In this document: positions 1 to 6,828 of the stretch, piece after piece
How the letters are laid out: the number at the start of each line of letters is the position of its first letter
Numbering within the stretch: position 1 is the first letter of the stretch
Source of the DNA: Nitrospirota bacterium
GTDB lineage: Bacteria > Nitrospirota > Nitrospiria > Nitrospirales > NS-4
DNA: 7,488 nt
Direction of reading: 5' to 3'
Assembly: GCA_005877855.1 (NCBI GenBank)
Contig: VBOF01000222.1
Coordinates: 1-7,488, forward strand
Notes under the pieces: generated by a model
What the model was told of the DNA's origin: nothing
What the model saw: only the letters and a program-made list of their open reading frames with translations
Database searches by the model: none
Made by a program: the position numbers and the translations under genes

Positions 1-590
1 AGCGCCACGGCCTGGATAAGGTGGTAGAAGGCATTGTGGGTGAGGAAAATCGGATCGAGCGCGATCCCGCTGTGTTGTACCCAGGAAGCGACAAGGATCA
101 ACGCAAGCCCTACCAGACCAAACAACACAAGCCGTGCGCGCGTCTTTAAATACAAGTCCAAAAACACAAGTAGCAGAAAAAAAACCGCTGGCAGATAATT
201 GACTATCACGACGAAGAAATCCTGGGTGACGAACAGCACGACAACGCAATAGCCGACAAACCCCGCAGCAGCCACAATCGTAATCCAGCGAGCGATTGTC
301 GTCGAGAAATGTATCTTCGCACCAATCGCCCACGTTGCCAGAGCGGTCATACCAATAGCCAGTAGGGTTGTAGGCCACAGGACAGCGTATCCCGCCGTTG
401 CCTCGTTCAGAAAAAAGCCATGGACCGTCCCACCGGCGAGCGCGCCCACGCCGACCGACATGAAAAACAACATGAACCAGGTTTTGAGCTGCCGCTGCAA
501 GCTACCTTGGCGATGTAGCAGATAGCTGAACAGGGCACATTCGATGGCTAAACCGTAGTCGGTGAACGTGACGTCAGGTTCGGTAATCAT
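1..590 (-). CDS. Multi-pass membrane protein of unknown function, 3' end cut by window edge
   Basis: This open frame starts at ATG 588-590 and runs without a stop to position 1, giving 196 complete codons. The protein is strongly hydrophobic, with about six candidate membrane segments near residues 11-26, 38-60, 68-90, 100-122, 127-147 and 153-171, separated by short polar loops. Possible functional residues are H57 in a GGTVHGFF stretch and the H185/H190 pair in LTHNAFYHLIQ near the visible end. By eye, a late THNxxxHL-type motif in a multi-helix protein recalls the CREST hydrolase superfamily (alkaline ceramidase, Per1) and a bacterial membrane family of unknown function, but an Asn stands where the ceramidase motif has a His, so this is only a hint. 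It lies 9 nt downstream of the preceding small membrane protein, suggesting co-transcription. An 8-A run at 177-184 is a possible sequencing-error site, but the frame stays sensible on both sides. Confidence 0.72.
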   Translation of the reverse strand, partial: MITEPDVTFTDYGLAIECALFSYLLHRQGSLQRQLKTWFMLFFMSVGVGALAGGTVHGFFLNEATAGYAVLWPTTLLAIGMTALATWAIGAKIHFSTTIARWITIVAAAGFVGYCVVVLFVTQDFFVVIVNYLPAVFFLLLVFLDLYLKTRARLVLFGLVGLALILVASWVQHSGIALDPIFLTHNAFYHLIQAVA

Positions 591-599
591 CGGCCCCGA

Positions 600-1004
600 T
601 CACGTACCTTGCGCGATCTCTGACGAGGAGGGAGAGCCCATCCGGGTGTGAAATAGACCCAAGACGAAAAGATACGCGGCCAGGACCCAATGAAAGAAAA
701 TCGGGATCGTTCCCCCAAACCACCTCCGCTCAGGATACAGCGCCATGCTGACTAAATATCGCAGGACCATGGCCGCAAAGTACACATAGCTGAACCACAG
801 AAGAAAACGGCCCATCCCACTTCTGGGGATAACAAAAAAGCCGGTGCCCCGCGAAAAGTCTGTTCCTACTTTGAATTGCAGAACTACATCGAAAAAGGCA
901 ACGAGGACTTGCCCCAGCACTCTCAGAAAAAACAGAAAGGCAAGGAACCACAAGGTGATCGTATAGGCTTTCAGTGCTCGCCACCGCTCAGGCTCGTCAG
1001 CCAT
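600..1004 (-). CDS. Small hypothetical membrane protein (134 aa)
   Basis: I do not recognise a family. The 134-residue product has about three hydrophobic helices, near residues 14-40, 66-89 and 99-119, and a short polar C-terminal tail (GSPSSSEIAQGT). The N terminus is charged (MADEPERWR). Aromatic-rich segments and a PERRWFGGTIPIFFHW stretch before the last helix are the most distinctive parts. ATG 1002-1004 is close to the earliest possible start, because an in-frame TAG lies four codons upstream. The Shine-Dalgarno is weak (only AGAG about 8 nt upstream). The gene follows the sigma-54 activator by 55 nt and precedes the next membrane-protein gene by 9 nt, so the two membrane genes form a pair and may be read through from the upstream operon. 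Base composition is visibly lower in GC than the regulator genes. Confidence 0.7.
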   Translation of the reverse strand: MADEPERWRALKAYTITLWFLAFLFFLRVLGQVLVAFFDVVLQFKVGTDFSRGTGFFVIPRSGMGRFLLWFSYVYFAAMVLRYLVSMALYPERRWFGGTIPIFFHWVLAAYLFVLGLFHTRMGSPSSSEIAQGT

Positions 1005-1059
1005 GGTAAGGCTCTAATCAAAGGAGGGAAAAGGCTGCTCTCTTCCTCGATGTTGCCTC

Positions 1060-3180
1060 TCAGGACCGGTCACTTTCCGTCTCGGCCTTGCGCAACCATC
1101 GGTAAGTCCGGCCTAGCAGTCGGGCGGCGGCCGTCTTGTTGCCCGCATGCTCTTTGAGAGACCGTTGAATGAGGGCCCATTCGATACGTTTCAGCAAGCC
1201 CGTGAGCCCTTTCCCGTTTTTCAGAGCCTCAACGATCAGCGGCCATTCGATTCGGTCTACAAGATCGTCGAGCCCTTGGGCGGAGATAGCTTCGGGCGCC
1301 TCGCGGATGGATGGCAGCAGGAGGTCCGGCCCGATCACGGTGGTCTTCGGCCCAGCGAGGGCGACGGCACGCTCAATGACGTTCTCCAGCTCGCGGACGT
1401 TGCCGGGCCAGCGATAGCGGACCAACACCTCGAGGGCTTCGCCGGTCAACCCCTTGACGGCTTTCTTCTGCGCTGTGGCATGCCGGTCAAGCAGATACTG
1501 GGCGATCAGCGGGATGTCTTCGACCCGTTCACGGAGCGGCGGGATATGGAGGGGAAAGACATTGAGCCGGTAGAACAGGTCCTGGCGGAACTTCCGCTCG
1601 ACGACGAGCGCTTGCAGATCCTGGTTGGTGGCGCCGATGATCCGGACGTCCACCTTGATGTCCTCGTGCCCACCCACCCGCTGGAACTCCCGTTCCTGCA
1701 GGACCCGCAAGAGCTTCACCTGCATGGCCGGCGAGATCTCGCCGATCTCATCCAGGAAGAGCGTGCCGCCGTCGGCCTGCTCGAACTTTCCCTTCTTCTG
1801 CGTCGCGGCCCCGGTAAAGGCGCCCCGCTCGTGCCCGAAGATCTCCGATTCTAATAAGTTTTCAGCCAGCGCGCCGCAATTGATCGCGAGGAACCGTCCG
1901 GCCCGCCGCGGACTGAGCTGGTGGATCAGCCGCGCCGTCTGTTCCTTGCCGGTCCCGGTCTCCCCGGTGAGAATCGCGGTGACGTCGGATTGCGCAACGC
2001 TCCGTACGAGACCAAACAGCTCCTGCATGGGACGGCTCCTCCCGACCAGCCCGCCCGTTTCCGTCGCCCCGTACAGCTCCTCTCGAAGATGCTTGTTCTC
2101 CTCACGCAGCTCGCGGTTGCGGATGATGATCCCGAGCGCCCGTCGCTGCGTGGCCTGCAATCCCACCAGGTGTTCGAACAGCAGGCGCGAGATCACGCCC
2201 TTGGTGGCCCGGTCCGTCACGCTGCCCGCTGGCCTCCCCACCGCCTCGGGCGCGGAACGCTCCCGCCACTGGAACCGATACCGCGTGTACGGAGCGTCGT
2301 AGATTGCCCCTTCATGCAAGACATACTCCAACGAACCGGTGCACAACACGCCCGGCTGTTCGATCCGGAGAGCCTGGAGGTGTTCGCTCGAGCGGCTTGC
2401 TGGACGATCAGCGGCGTAGGCTTGTCCCTCTTCCCAGCCGGCGGCCGGTTCAACTTCCATCTCGAACGGCCGGGCCGTCGCCACTGTTCTGCCGGTCTTT
2501 CCCTCCTTGATCAGCCAAGCGGTCGGGGCGCTCCTGGGCCCTTCAGGCTTCAGCACGTAAGCCTTGCCGAACTCGGCGACTACGGTCGCCAGGCGCAGTT
2601 GCGAGTACTGCTCCTCGCAGGAAGCGGATTCCACGAACGGATAGAGCTGGGAAAACCCTTCGATGTTCCCCTTGACCAGCAGGCTGTTCCCGATCTGTGG
2701 ATCGACCGGGGGCAGAAACCGGGCCAGCACGTACAGGGTGTGCGCCTCGTCCGGGCGGGCGAAGGCCTGCATGCGGAGGTAATTGCTGTAAGCTGATGCC
2801 CAGAGCCCGGAACAGCGGACGGCCGTGTCCACATCATCAAGGTACCGCGCGATGGTCTCCATAAGCGTCGGCTCCCGCTTGTCGGACGAGGCGAAGTAGG
2901 CCAGGGCCGCCCGGTAGGTCACATCTTTGCACCCGCTCGCCTCCTCGCTGTGGTGGATGAGCTCGCGGAGCACCACGTGCGGGACCCAGTTGTTCGGATC
3001 GATGAGGAAGGCCTTCGGATCACGGATGTGGTCGAACCCCTCCACTATCCCCATGACCCGGTGGTAATCGATGCGGTCACCAATCCCCGGCAGGCTGTCC
3101 AGGTGGCGGATCACCATCCCGGTCAAAAAGCACGTGACCCACGGGTCGACGACCGGCGCGTCAGTCCTTGTCGAGGGCAT
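1060..3180 (-). CDS. Sigma-54-dependent transcriptional activator with unrecognised N-terminal sensor region
   Basis: This 706-residue bacterial enhancer-binding protein remodels sigma-54 RNA polymerase using ATP. The central AAA+ domain spans about residues 378-612, with Walker A GETGTGKE at 406-413, an intact sigma-54-contacting GAFTGA loop at 453-458, Walker B GGTLFLDEIG at 471-480, an FRQDLFYRLNVFPL arginine-finger region near 531-544 and WPGNVRELEN at 591-600. A Fis-type helix-turn-helix ends the protein (about 680-698), its recognition helix reading RTYRWLRKAE, PspF-like in length. There is no receiver or PAS signature. The first ~330 residues are helical (about 10-210) then strand-rich (about 220-308), followed by a likely coiled-coil linker (345-370) ahead of the ATPase, and should be a sensor I cannot name. 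A 22-residue unit is duplicated before the HTH. ATG 3178-3180 overlaps the preceding response-regulator gene by 20 nt, with AAGGA just upstream; the next in-frame ATG (3117) has no visible ribosome site. Overlap implies translational coupling. Confidence 0.93.
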   Translation of the reverse strand: MPSTRTDAPVVDPWVTCFLTGMVIRHLDSLPGIGDRIDYHRVMGIVEGFDHIRDPKAFLIDPNNWVPHVVLRELIHHSEEASGCKDVTYRAALAYFASSDKREPTLMETIARYLDDVDTAVRCSGLWASAYSNYLRMQAFARPDEAHTLYVLARFLPPVDPQIGNSLLVKGNIEGFSQLYPFVESASCEEQYSQLRLATVVAEFGKAYVLKPEGPRSAPTAWLIKEGKTGRTVATARPFEMEVEPAAGWEEGQAYAADRPASRSSEHLQALRIEQPGVLCTGSLEYVLHEGAIYDAPYTRYRFQWRERSAPEAVGRPAGSVTDRATKGVISRLLFEHLVGLQATQRRALGIIIRNRELREENKHLREELYGATETGGLVGRSRPMQELFGLVRSVAQSDVTAILTGETGTGKEQTARLIHQLSPRRAGRFLAINCGALAENLLESEIFGHERGAFTGAATQKKGKFEQADGGTLFLDEIGEISPAMQVKLLRVLQEREFQRVGGHEDIKVDVRIIGATNQDLQALVVERKFRQDLFYRLNVFPLHIPPLRERVEDIPLIAQYLLDRHATAQKKAVKGLTGEALEVLVRYRWPGNVRELENVIERAVALAGPKTTVIGPDLLLPSIREAPEAISAQGLDDLVDRIEWPLIVEALKNGKGLTGLLKRIEWALIQRSLKEHAGNKTAAARLLGRTYRWLRKAETESDRS
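1132..1263 (-). repeat. Tandem 22-residue coding duplication (RIEW units) before the HTH of the sigma-54 activator
   Basis: Residues 640-661 (1198-1263) and 662-683 (1132-1197) of the activator resemble each other with exactly 22-residue spacing: LVDRIEWPLIVEALKNG against LLKRIEWALIQRSLKEH. The strongest DNA match is the 9-base ccattcgat at 1177-1185 and 1243-1251, 66 bp apart. Elsewhere the copies have diverged, so this is an old or functionally constrained repeat. The second copy is the normal first helix of the Fis-like DNA-binding domain; the first is an extra helix of the same kind. Confidence 0.5.
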
Positions 3181-4525
3181 AGTCCTTGATCTTGTTGAGC
3201 AGCGTCTTGTAGCTGACCTGCAGGATCTCGGCCGCCTTGGTCTTGTTGCCGCCGGTCTCGCGCAGGACCTTCTCGATCATCTTGGCCTCCACGGCCCGGG
3301 AGGCCGCGCTGCTGGCTTCCTGGAGGCTCCCGACGGCCGGCAAGCCTTCCTCGGCCGGCCCCGCCGGCGCGCGCAAGCCGATGTGCTCGGGAAGGATCTC
3401 GCGGCCATCGCAGAGAATGACGGCCCGCTCGATGCAATTCTGCAGCTCGCGGATGTTCCCGGTCCATGGATGATGCATCATGATCTCCTTCGCTTCCGAA
3501 GAGACCGTCAGGCCCTCTCGCTTCAGCTCCCGGCTGTACATCGCGAGAAAATGCTCGACGAGCAACGGGATGTCCTCCCGGCGGTCGCGAAGCGGCGGGA
3601 TGACGAGCGGGAACACGTTCAGCCGGTAATAGAGGTCCTCGCGGAAGGCATGCGTGGCCACCGCCGCCAGCAGGTCCTTGTTGGTGGCCGCCACGACGCG
3701 GACGTCCGCCTTGACCGGAGACGTGCCGCCGACCCGCATGAACCGCTCGCCCTCCAGCACGCGGAGGAGTTTGGCCTGAAGGCCCATGTCCATGTCGCCG
3801 ATCTCATCGAGGAACACCGTGCCCTTGTCCGCCAGCTCGAACTTGCCCAGCTTCCGGCCGGCCGCGCCGGTGAAGGAGCCGCGCTCATGCCCGAACAGCT
3901 CGCTCTCCAACAGCTCCCGGGGGATGGCCGCGCAGTTGATGGCCACGAACGCCCCGTTCTTGCGCGGGCTGCAGTCATGGATCATCCGAGCGAAGAGCTC
4001 CTTGCCGGTGCCGCTCTCCCCGAGCAGAAGCACGGTCGTGGGGCCGACCGCGACCTTCTTCGCCTTCTCCTGCGCGTCCAGCAGGGCACGGCTCTGGCCG
4101 ACCATCTTCGCGTACTTGGTCTGCGCGAGCTCTTCCTTGAGGATCAGATTCTCGGTGACGAGCTGACGGGCATCCAAGGCCTTCCCGATGATGATCAGGA
4201 GGTGGTCCGGGTCCACCGGCTTTTGCAGGAAATCGAACGCCCCGTCCTTGACGGCCTTCACGGCGGTCTCGATCGTCCCGTGTGCGGTCATGACGAGGAC
4301 GGGGATCATGGGATTCTCCTCCTTGACCGCTTGCAAGACCTCCAGGCCCGACTTTCCCGGCAGCTTAAGATCGGTCAGGACGAGGTCCACTTTCTGCCGC
4401 CGAAACTCCTCGATTCCCTTCTCCCCATCGACGACCATGACGACCGCATGCCCTTCCATTTCCATGTGCCGGGCCAGCACCTGAGCCATGCGTTCGTTGT
4501 CTTCAATGAGCAGAATCGTGGCCAC
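3161..4525 (-). CDS. NtrC-family sigma-54-dependent response regulator (receiver, AAA+, Fis HTH)
   Basis: This 454-residue NtrC/AtoC/ZraR-type regulator has the standard three domains. The receiver spans about residues 1-120, with acidic pair E8/D9, phospho-acceptor D52 in LTDLKLP, T80 and K102. The AAA+ domain spans about 140-375, with Walker A GESGTGKE at 169-176, a sigma-54 loop reading GSFTGA at 216-221 in place of the usual GAFTGA, and Walker B GTVFLDEIGD from 235. A C-terminal Fis-type HTH lies in GGNKTKAAEILQVSYKTLLNK. Phosphorylation by the upstream kinase should promote oligomer assembly at enhancer sites and sigma-54 open-complex formation. Its start is GTG (4523-4525), preceded by a GAGGGA ribosome site, and lies 9 nt after the kinase stop codon. 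Its last 20 nt overlap the start of the next activator gene. By position next to pilD it may act as a PilR analogue, but the receiver and ATPase alone do not identify its targets. Confidence 0.96.
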   Translation of the reverse strand: MATILLIEDNERMAQVLARHMEMEGHAVVMVVDGEKGIEEFRRQKVDLVLTDLKLPGKSGLEVLQAVKEENPMIPVLVMTAHGTIETAVKAVKDGAFDFLQKPVDPDHLLIIIGKALDARQLVTENLILKEELAQTKYAKMVGQSRALLDAQEKAKKVAVGPTTVLLLGESGTGKELFARMIHDCSPRKNGAFVAINCAAIPRELLESELFGHERGSFTGAAGRKLGKFELADKGTVFLDEIGDMDMGLQAKLLRVLEGERFMRVGGTSPVKADVRVVAATNKDLLAAVATHAFREDLYYRLNVFPLVIPPLRDRREDIPLLVEHFLAMYSRELKREGLTVSSEAKEIMMHHPWTGNIRELQNCIERAVILCDGREILPEHIGLRAPAGPAEEGLPAVGSLQEASSAASRAVEAKMIEKVLRETGGNKTKAAEILQVSYKTLLNKIKDYALDKD

Positions 4526-4534
4526 GTCCGTCCC

Positions 4535-5929
4535 TCAGGTGATCGGTAACGAAATCCGAAAGGTCGTCCCTTTGCCCTCCTGGCTCTCCACCTCGATCCG
4601 CCCGTTATGCAGCAGGACGATCTTGTGGACCAGCGCGAGCCCGAGGCCAGTCCCTTTCGGTTTCGTCGTGTAGAACGGCAGGAAGACCTTGCCGACCCGG
4701 TCTTGCGGGATGCCGGCGCCGGTGTCGCTGACCCGCAGCTCGACTTCCCGCCGACGTCCCAGCGGGGGCCGCAGGTCGGCCGACACCGTCAGGCGCCCGC
4801 CGCTCGGCATGGCCTCCACGGCATTCTGGACCAGGTTCCCCAACGCCTGCCGCATCAGCACTTCATCGATGCGGAGCTGGGGCACATCGGGAAAGCAGGT
4901 CACTTCGACCTGGGGATGCGGGAGCGGCACCTGTTCCAGCACCTGCTCGACCACCCGTTTGAGCCACGGTTCCATGTCGACCGGCTTGAGGTCGAGCTCG
5001 GTCTTTCGCGCAAAATTGAGGAACTGCGTGATCAGGTGGTCCATGTCTGCGATCACGTGGGTGATGGTCTGGATGCTCTCGTGGACCGGATTGGCGGTCG
5101 GGGTTTGCCGGGCGATCAGCTTGGCTGCGCCCAAGATGGTCCCCATCAGGTTGCGGAACTCGTGGGCGATGGCAGCGGACATCTGCCCCAACACCGTCAT
5201 GCGCTCACGCATCTCCACCTGCTCCTGCAGCGCCTTGATCTCGGTGAGGTCCGTGCACACGAACGTGGTCCCGATCAGGCGGCCCACGCGATCCTTCAGC
5301 AGCGTGGTGCTCACGCCGATCCAGAACCGTCCCCCATGCGGCAGGCGCAGCTCGAACTCCTCCCGCGTGATGGCTTCCCCGGTGCTCAGGCACCGTTTCA
5401 GCAGCCCCGCGACCGTGCTGTTCGCCCCGAAGACCTCGTCGCAGGTCTTGCCGATCACGTCCTCCTGGTTGAGCCTCAGGATGCGGCCGGCGGCGTCATT
5501 GAAGGTGGTGACCACGCCCTCCGGGTTGAAGGTGATGACGCCGCTCGAGACGCTGCGGAGAATGTTCTCGTTGTAGATCTCGATTTCTCTTGCCCGTTCC
5601 TCCGCCGCCGACCGCAGGCGCTCGAGTTCATGCTCCTTGCCCCGCAGCCGCGCCACGACGTCGAGGAAGACATCGTCTTTCACAAACCCGGTCGACGGTG
5701 AGGAGTCGCGCCGCACCACCCGCGCGAACACGCTGTACAACAGCATGAGGAGAATGATGCCGCCCAGGACTTTCAGCAGGAGATCGGTCGCCGTGTGCAG
5801 ACCGGCAGGGCCTGGAGCACCGGGAACCCGCTGGGGCACCATCAGATGGAACGCCAGCGTCGTGAGAAACAACACCAACAGCAGGGCGATGAAGATCGTG
5901 AACGGACGGCTTCGAGGACTTAGCGCCAC
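4535..5929 (-). CDS. Membrane PAS-domain sensor histidine kinase (NtrB/AtoS/PilS-like)
   Basis: This 464-residue kinase has two membrane helices (about 10-31 and 48-69) joined by a very short Pro/Gly-rich loop of about 16 residues. It therefore lacks a sizeable periplasmic sensor domain. A charged helix (about 92-118) leads into a PAS domain (about 119-230), whose start carries NILRSVSSGVITFNPEG. The dimerisation/phospho-acceptor domain contains H256 in AHEFRN. The ATPase domain shows N369 in the N box (NLVQNAVEAM), DTGAGIP at 402-408 and a GTGLGLALV lid at 426-434. All catalytic motifs are intact. It should phosphorylate D52 of the response regulator encoded next. The start is GTG (5927-5929), 3 nt after the pilD stop codon, with GGGAGG about 10 nt upstream. 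Unlike classical PilS, which has six membrane helices, this has two, so a direct PilS assignment is not justified. Sensing is probably through the membrane helices or the cytoplasmic PAS domain. Confidence 0.95.
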   Translation of the reverse strand: MALSPRSRPFTIFIALLLVLFLTTLAFHLMVPQRVPGAPGPAGLHTATDLLLKVLGGIILLMLLYSVFARVVRRDSSPSTGFVKDDVFLDVVARLRGKEHELERLRSAAEERAREIEIYNENILRSVSSGVITFNPEGVVTTFNDAAGRILRLNQEDVIGKTCDEVFGANSTVAGLLKRCLSTGEAITREEFELRLPHGGRFWIGVSTTLLKDRVGRLIGTTFVCTDLTEIKALQEQVEMRERMTVLGQMSAAIAHEFRNLMGTILGAAKLIARQTPTANPVHESIQTITHVIADMDHLITQFLNFARKTELDLKPVDMEPWLKRVVEQVLEQVPLPHPQVEVTCFPDVPQLRIDEVLMRQALGNLVQNAVEAMPSGGRLTVSADLRPPLGRRREVELRVSDTGAGIPQDRVGKVFLPFYTTKPKGTGLGLALVHKIVLLHNGRIEVESQEGKGTTFRISLPIT

Positions 5930-5932
5930 GGC

Positions 5933-6712
5933 TTACCGCCCTCCCGCCAGGAGCTCACCGTACCAGTCCAGGATCTCCGGACCGAACAGCATCGCGACCA
6001 CCGCCCCGAGAGAGAGAAAAGGGCCGAACGGAATGTAATCCGTGCGGCTGATCACACGGGCCGCGATCAGCCCCACACCGAGCACCGATCCCAGCAGTCC
6101 GCCCACGATCACCGTGAGCAGCACTTGCTGCCAGCCCAGGAACGCGCCGATCATGGCCAGCAGTTTGATGTCGCCCCCGCCCATGCCCTCTTTGCCGAAG
6201 AGGTAGGGACTGATCCAGGCCATGACATACAGCAGGCCGCCGCCTAACACAAGACCGACGAGGCTGTCCCACCAGCGCGGCAAGAGGAGCGTCCCGGCCA
6301 CAAGCCCGAGCGCGATCCCGGGCAGCGTGATCCGGTCGGGCACGATCATATGATCCAGGTCGATGAAGCTGGCGACAATGAGGGCCGAGAAGAGCGCCCC
6401 GTACACGAGGCCCATAGGGATCACCCCGAAGCGCCAGACGATGAAGCCATAGCCGGCGGCGTTGAGGGCCTCTACGAGAGGGTAGCGCCAGCCGATGCGG
6501 GCCCGGCAACTCCGGCACCGGCCGCGCAGCCAGAGGTAGCTGAAGATCGGAATGTTGTCGTACCAGGCGATAGCCGTCTTGCACTGCGGGCATCGGGACC
6601 CCGGCCGAACGATGGATTCTCGACTGGGCAGGCGATGGATGCAGACATTCAAGAAGCTGCCGATGACGGCGCCGACGAGCACCGCGACCATCACAGACCA
6701 CTGTGGACTCAT
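5933..6712 (-). CDS. pilD: Prepilin peptidase / N-methyltransferase (type IV leader peptidase)
   Basis: PilD is an inner-membrane aspartyl protease that cleaves the leader of type IV prepilins and type II secretion pseudopilins and N-methylates the new first residue. The 259-residue product begins with a hydrophobic helix ending in GSFLNVCIHRLP, followed by the cytoplasmic domain with two Cys pairs, C41/C44 and C66/C69, typical of the bifunctional zinc-binding form. About seven further hydrophobic segments follow. The catalytic aspartates are very likely D118 in FIDLDHMIVPD and D181 in GMGGGDIKLL, which match the two family motifs and their spacing. I chose ATG 6710-6712 because GGAGG lies 4 nt upstream and the protein then starts like its relatives. 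Upstream in-frame starts (ATG 6760, GTG 6793) would overlap a good promoter. No pilin or pilus-assembly gene is in the window, so whether it serves pili, secretion or both cannot be told. Confidence 0.94.
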   Translation of the reverse strand: MSPQWSVMVAVLVGAVIGSFLNVCIHRLPSRESIVRPGSRCPQCKTAIAWYDNIPIFSYLWLRGRCRSCRARIGWRYPLVEALNAAGYGFIVWRFGVIPMGLVYGALFSALIVASFIDLDHMIVPDRITLPGIALGLVAGTLLLPRWWDSLVGLVLGGGLLYVMAWISPYLFGKEGMGGGDIKLLAMIGAFLGWQQVLLTVIVGGLLGSVLGVGLIAARVISRTDYIPFGPFLSLGAVVAMLFGPEILDWYGELLAGGR

Positions 6713-6716
6713 CCTG

Positions 6717-6721
6717 CCTCC
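6717..6721 (-). promoter_or_regulatory. Ribosome binding site fixing the pilD start
   Basis: GGAGG on the minus strand, 4 nt before ATG 6712. It decides the start in favour of the 259-residue form over two longer in-frame forms. A weaker AGGGAG precedes the ATG at 6760, but that ATG coincides with a predicted -10 box. Confidence 0.75.
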
Positions 6722-6758
6722 GCCGAGAGCCTCCCGGACCAGGCGCGTCCGCGCGCCC

Positions 6759-6787
6759 ATTGTACGTGAACTCCCTGAAGGGGACAA
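6759..6787 (-). promoter_or_regulatory. Candidate sigma-70-type promoter for the pilD operon
   Basis: On the minus strand, TTGTCC (6782-6787, 4 of 6 consensus bases) and TACAAT (6759-6764, 5 of 6) are separated by 17 bp. Transcription would start near 6752, leaving a leader of about 40 nt before the GGAGG and ATG of pilD. Position and spacing fit well. No convincing GG-N10-GC sigma-54 element was seen upstream of pilD, so the operon itself seems not to be sigma-54 dependent. Confidence 0.55.
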
Positions 6788-6812
6788 GGCCACGGACCGG
6801 TCTTTGACGCCT

Positions 6813-6828
6813 TTGCTATTTACAGCAA
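6813..6828. repeat. Short inverted repeat over the luxR-type gene's -35 region
   Basis: TTGCT at 6813-6817 and AGCAA at 6824-6828 are perfect inverted arms around a 6-base centre, overlapping the candidate -35 box. It could be an operator for a dimeric regulator, including autoregulation by the adjacent LuxR-type protein. Five-base arms in AT-rich DNA can occur by chance. Confidence 0.3.

Noticed and set aside
1021..1027. AAGGAGG on the plus strand resembling a strong ribosome site
   Set aside because: The only frame that follows is a short one ending at 1157 within the antisense of the activator's HTH; no coding character was seen.
1005..1059. Possible terminator or promoter between the sigma-54 activator and the small membrane protein
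   Set aside because: No stem followed by a T run and no paired -35/-10 boxes were found on the minus strand, so the break in the operon cannot be supported.
3071..4549. 492-codon open frame on the plus strand
   Set aside because: It is antisense to the response regulator, with no ribosome site and a composition typical of frames mirrored from GC-rich coding DNA. The minus-strand frame has complete receiver, AAA+ and HTH motifs.
4607..5701. 364-codon open frame on the plus strand
   Set aside because: It mirrors the histidine kinase gene; the translation is rich in His, Arg, Gln and Asp with no domain. High third-position GC explains the absence of stops.
6713..6793. Longer pilD starting at GTG 6793 or ATG 6760
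   Set aside because: The extension is Arg/Gly-rich, unlike family members, and overlaps a good promoter. ATG 6712 has GGAGG at 4 nt.
5930..6793. Similar MALSP starts of the kinase and of the longest pilD frame, hinting at a duplication
   Set aside because: The match is limited to five residues with different codons, and the pilD extension is probably not translated.
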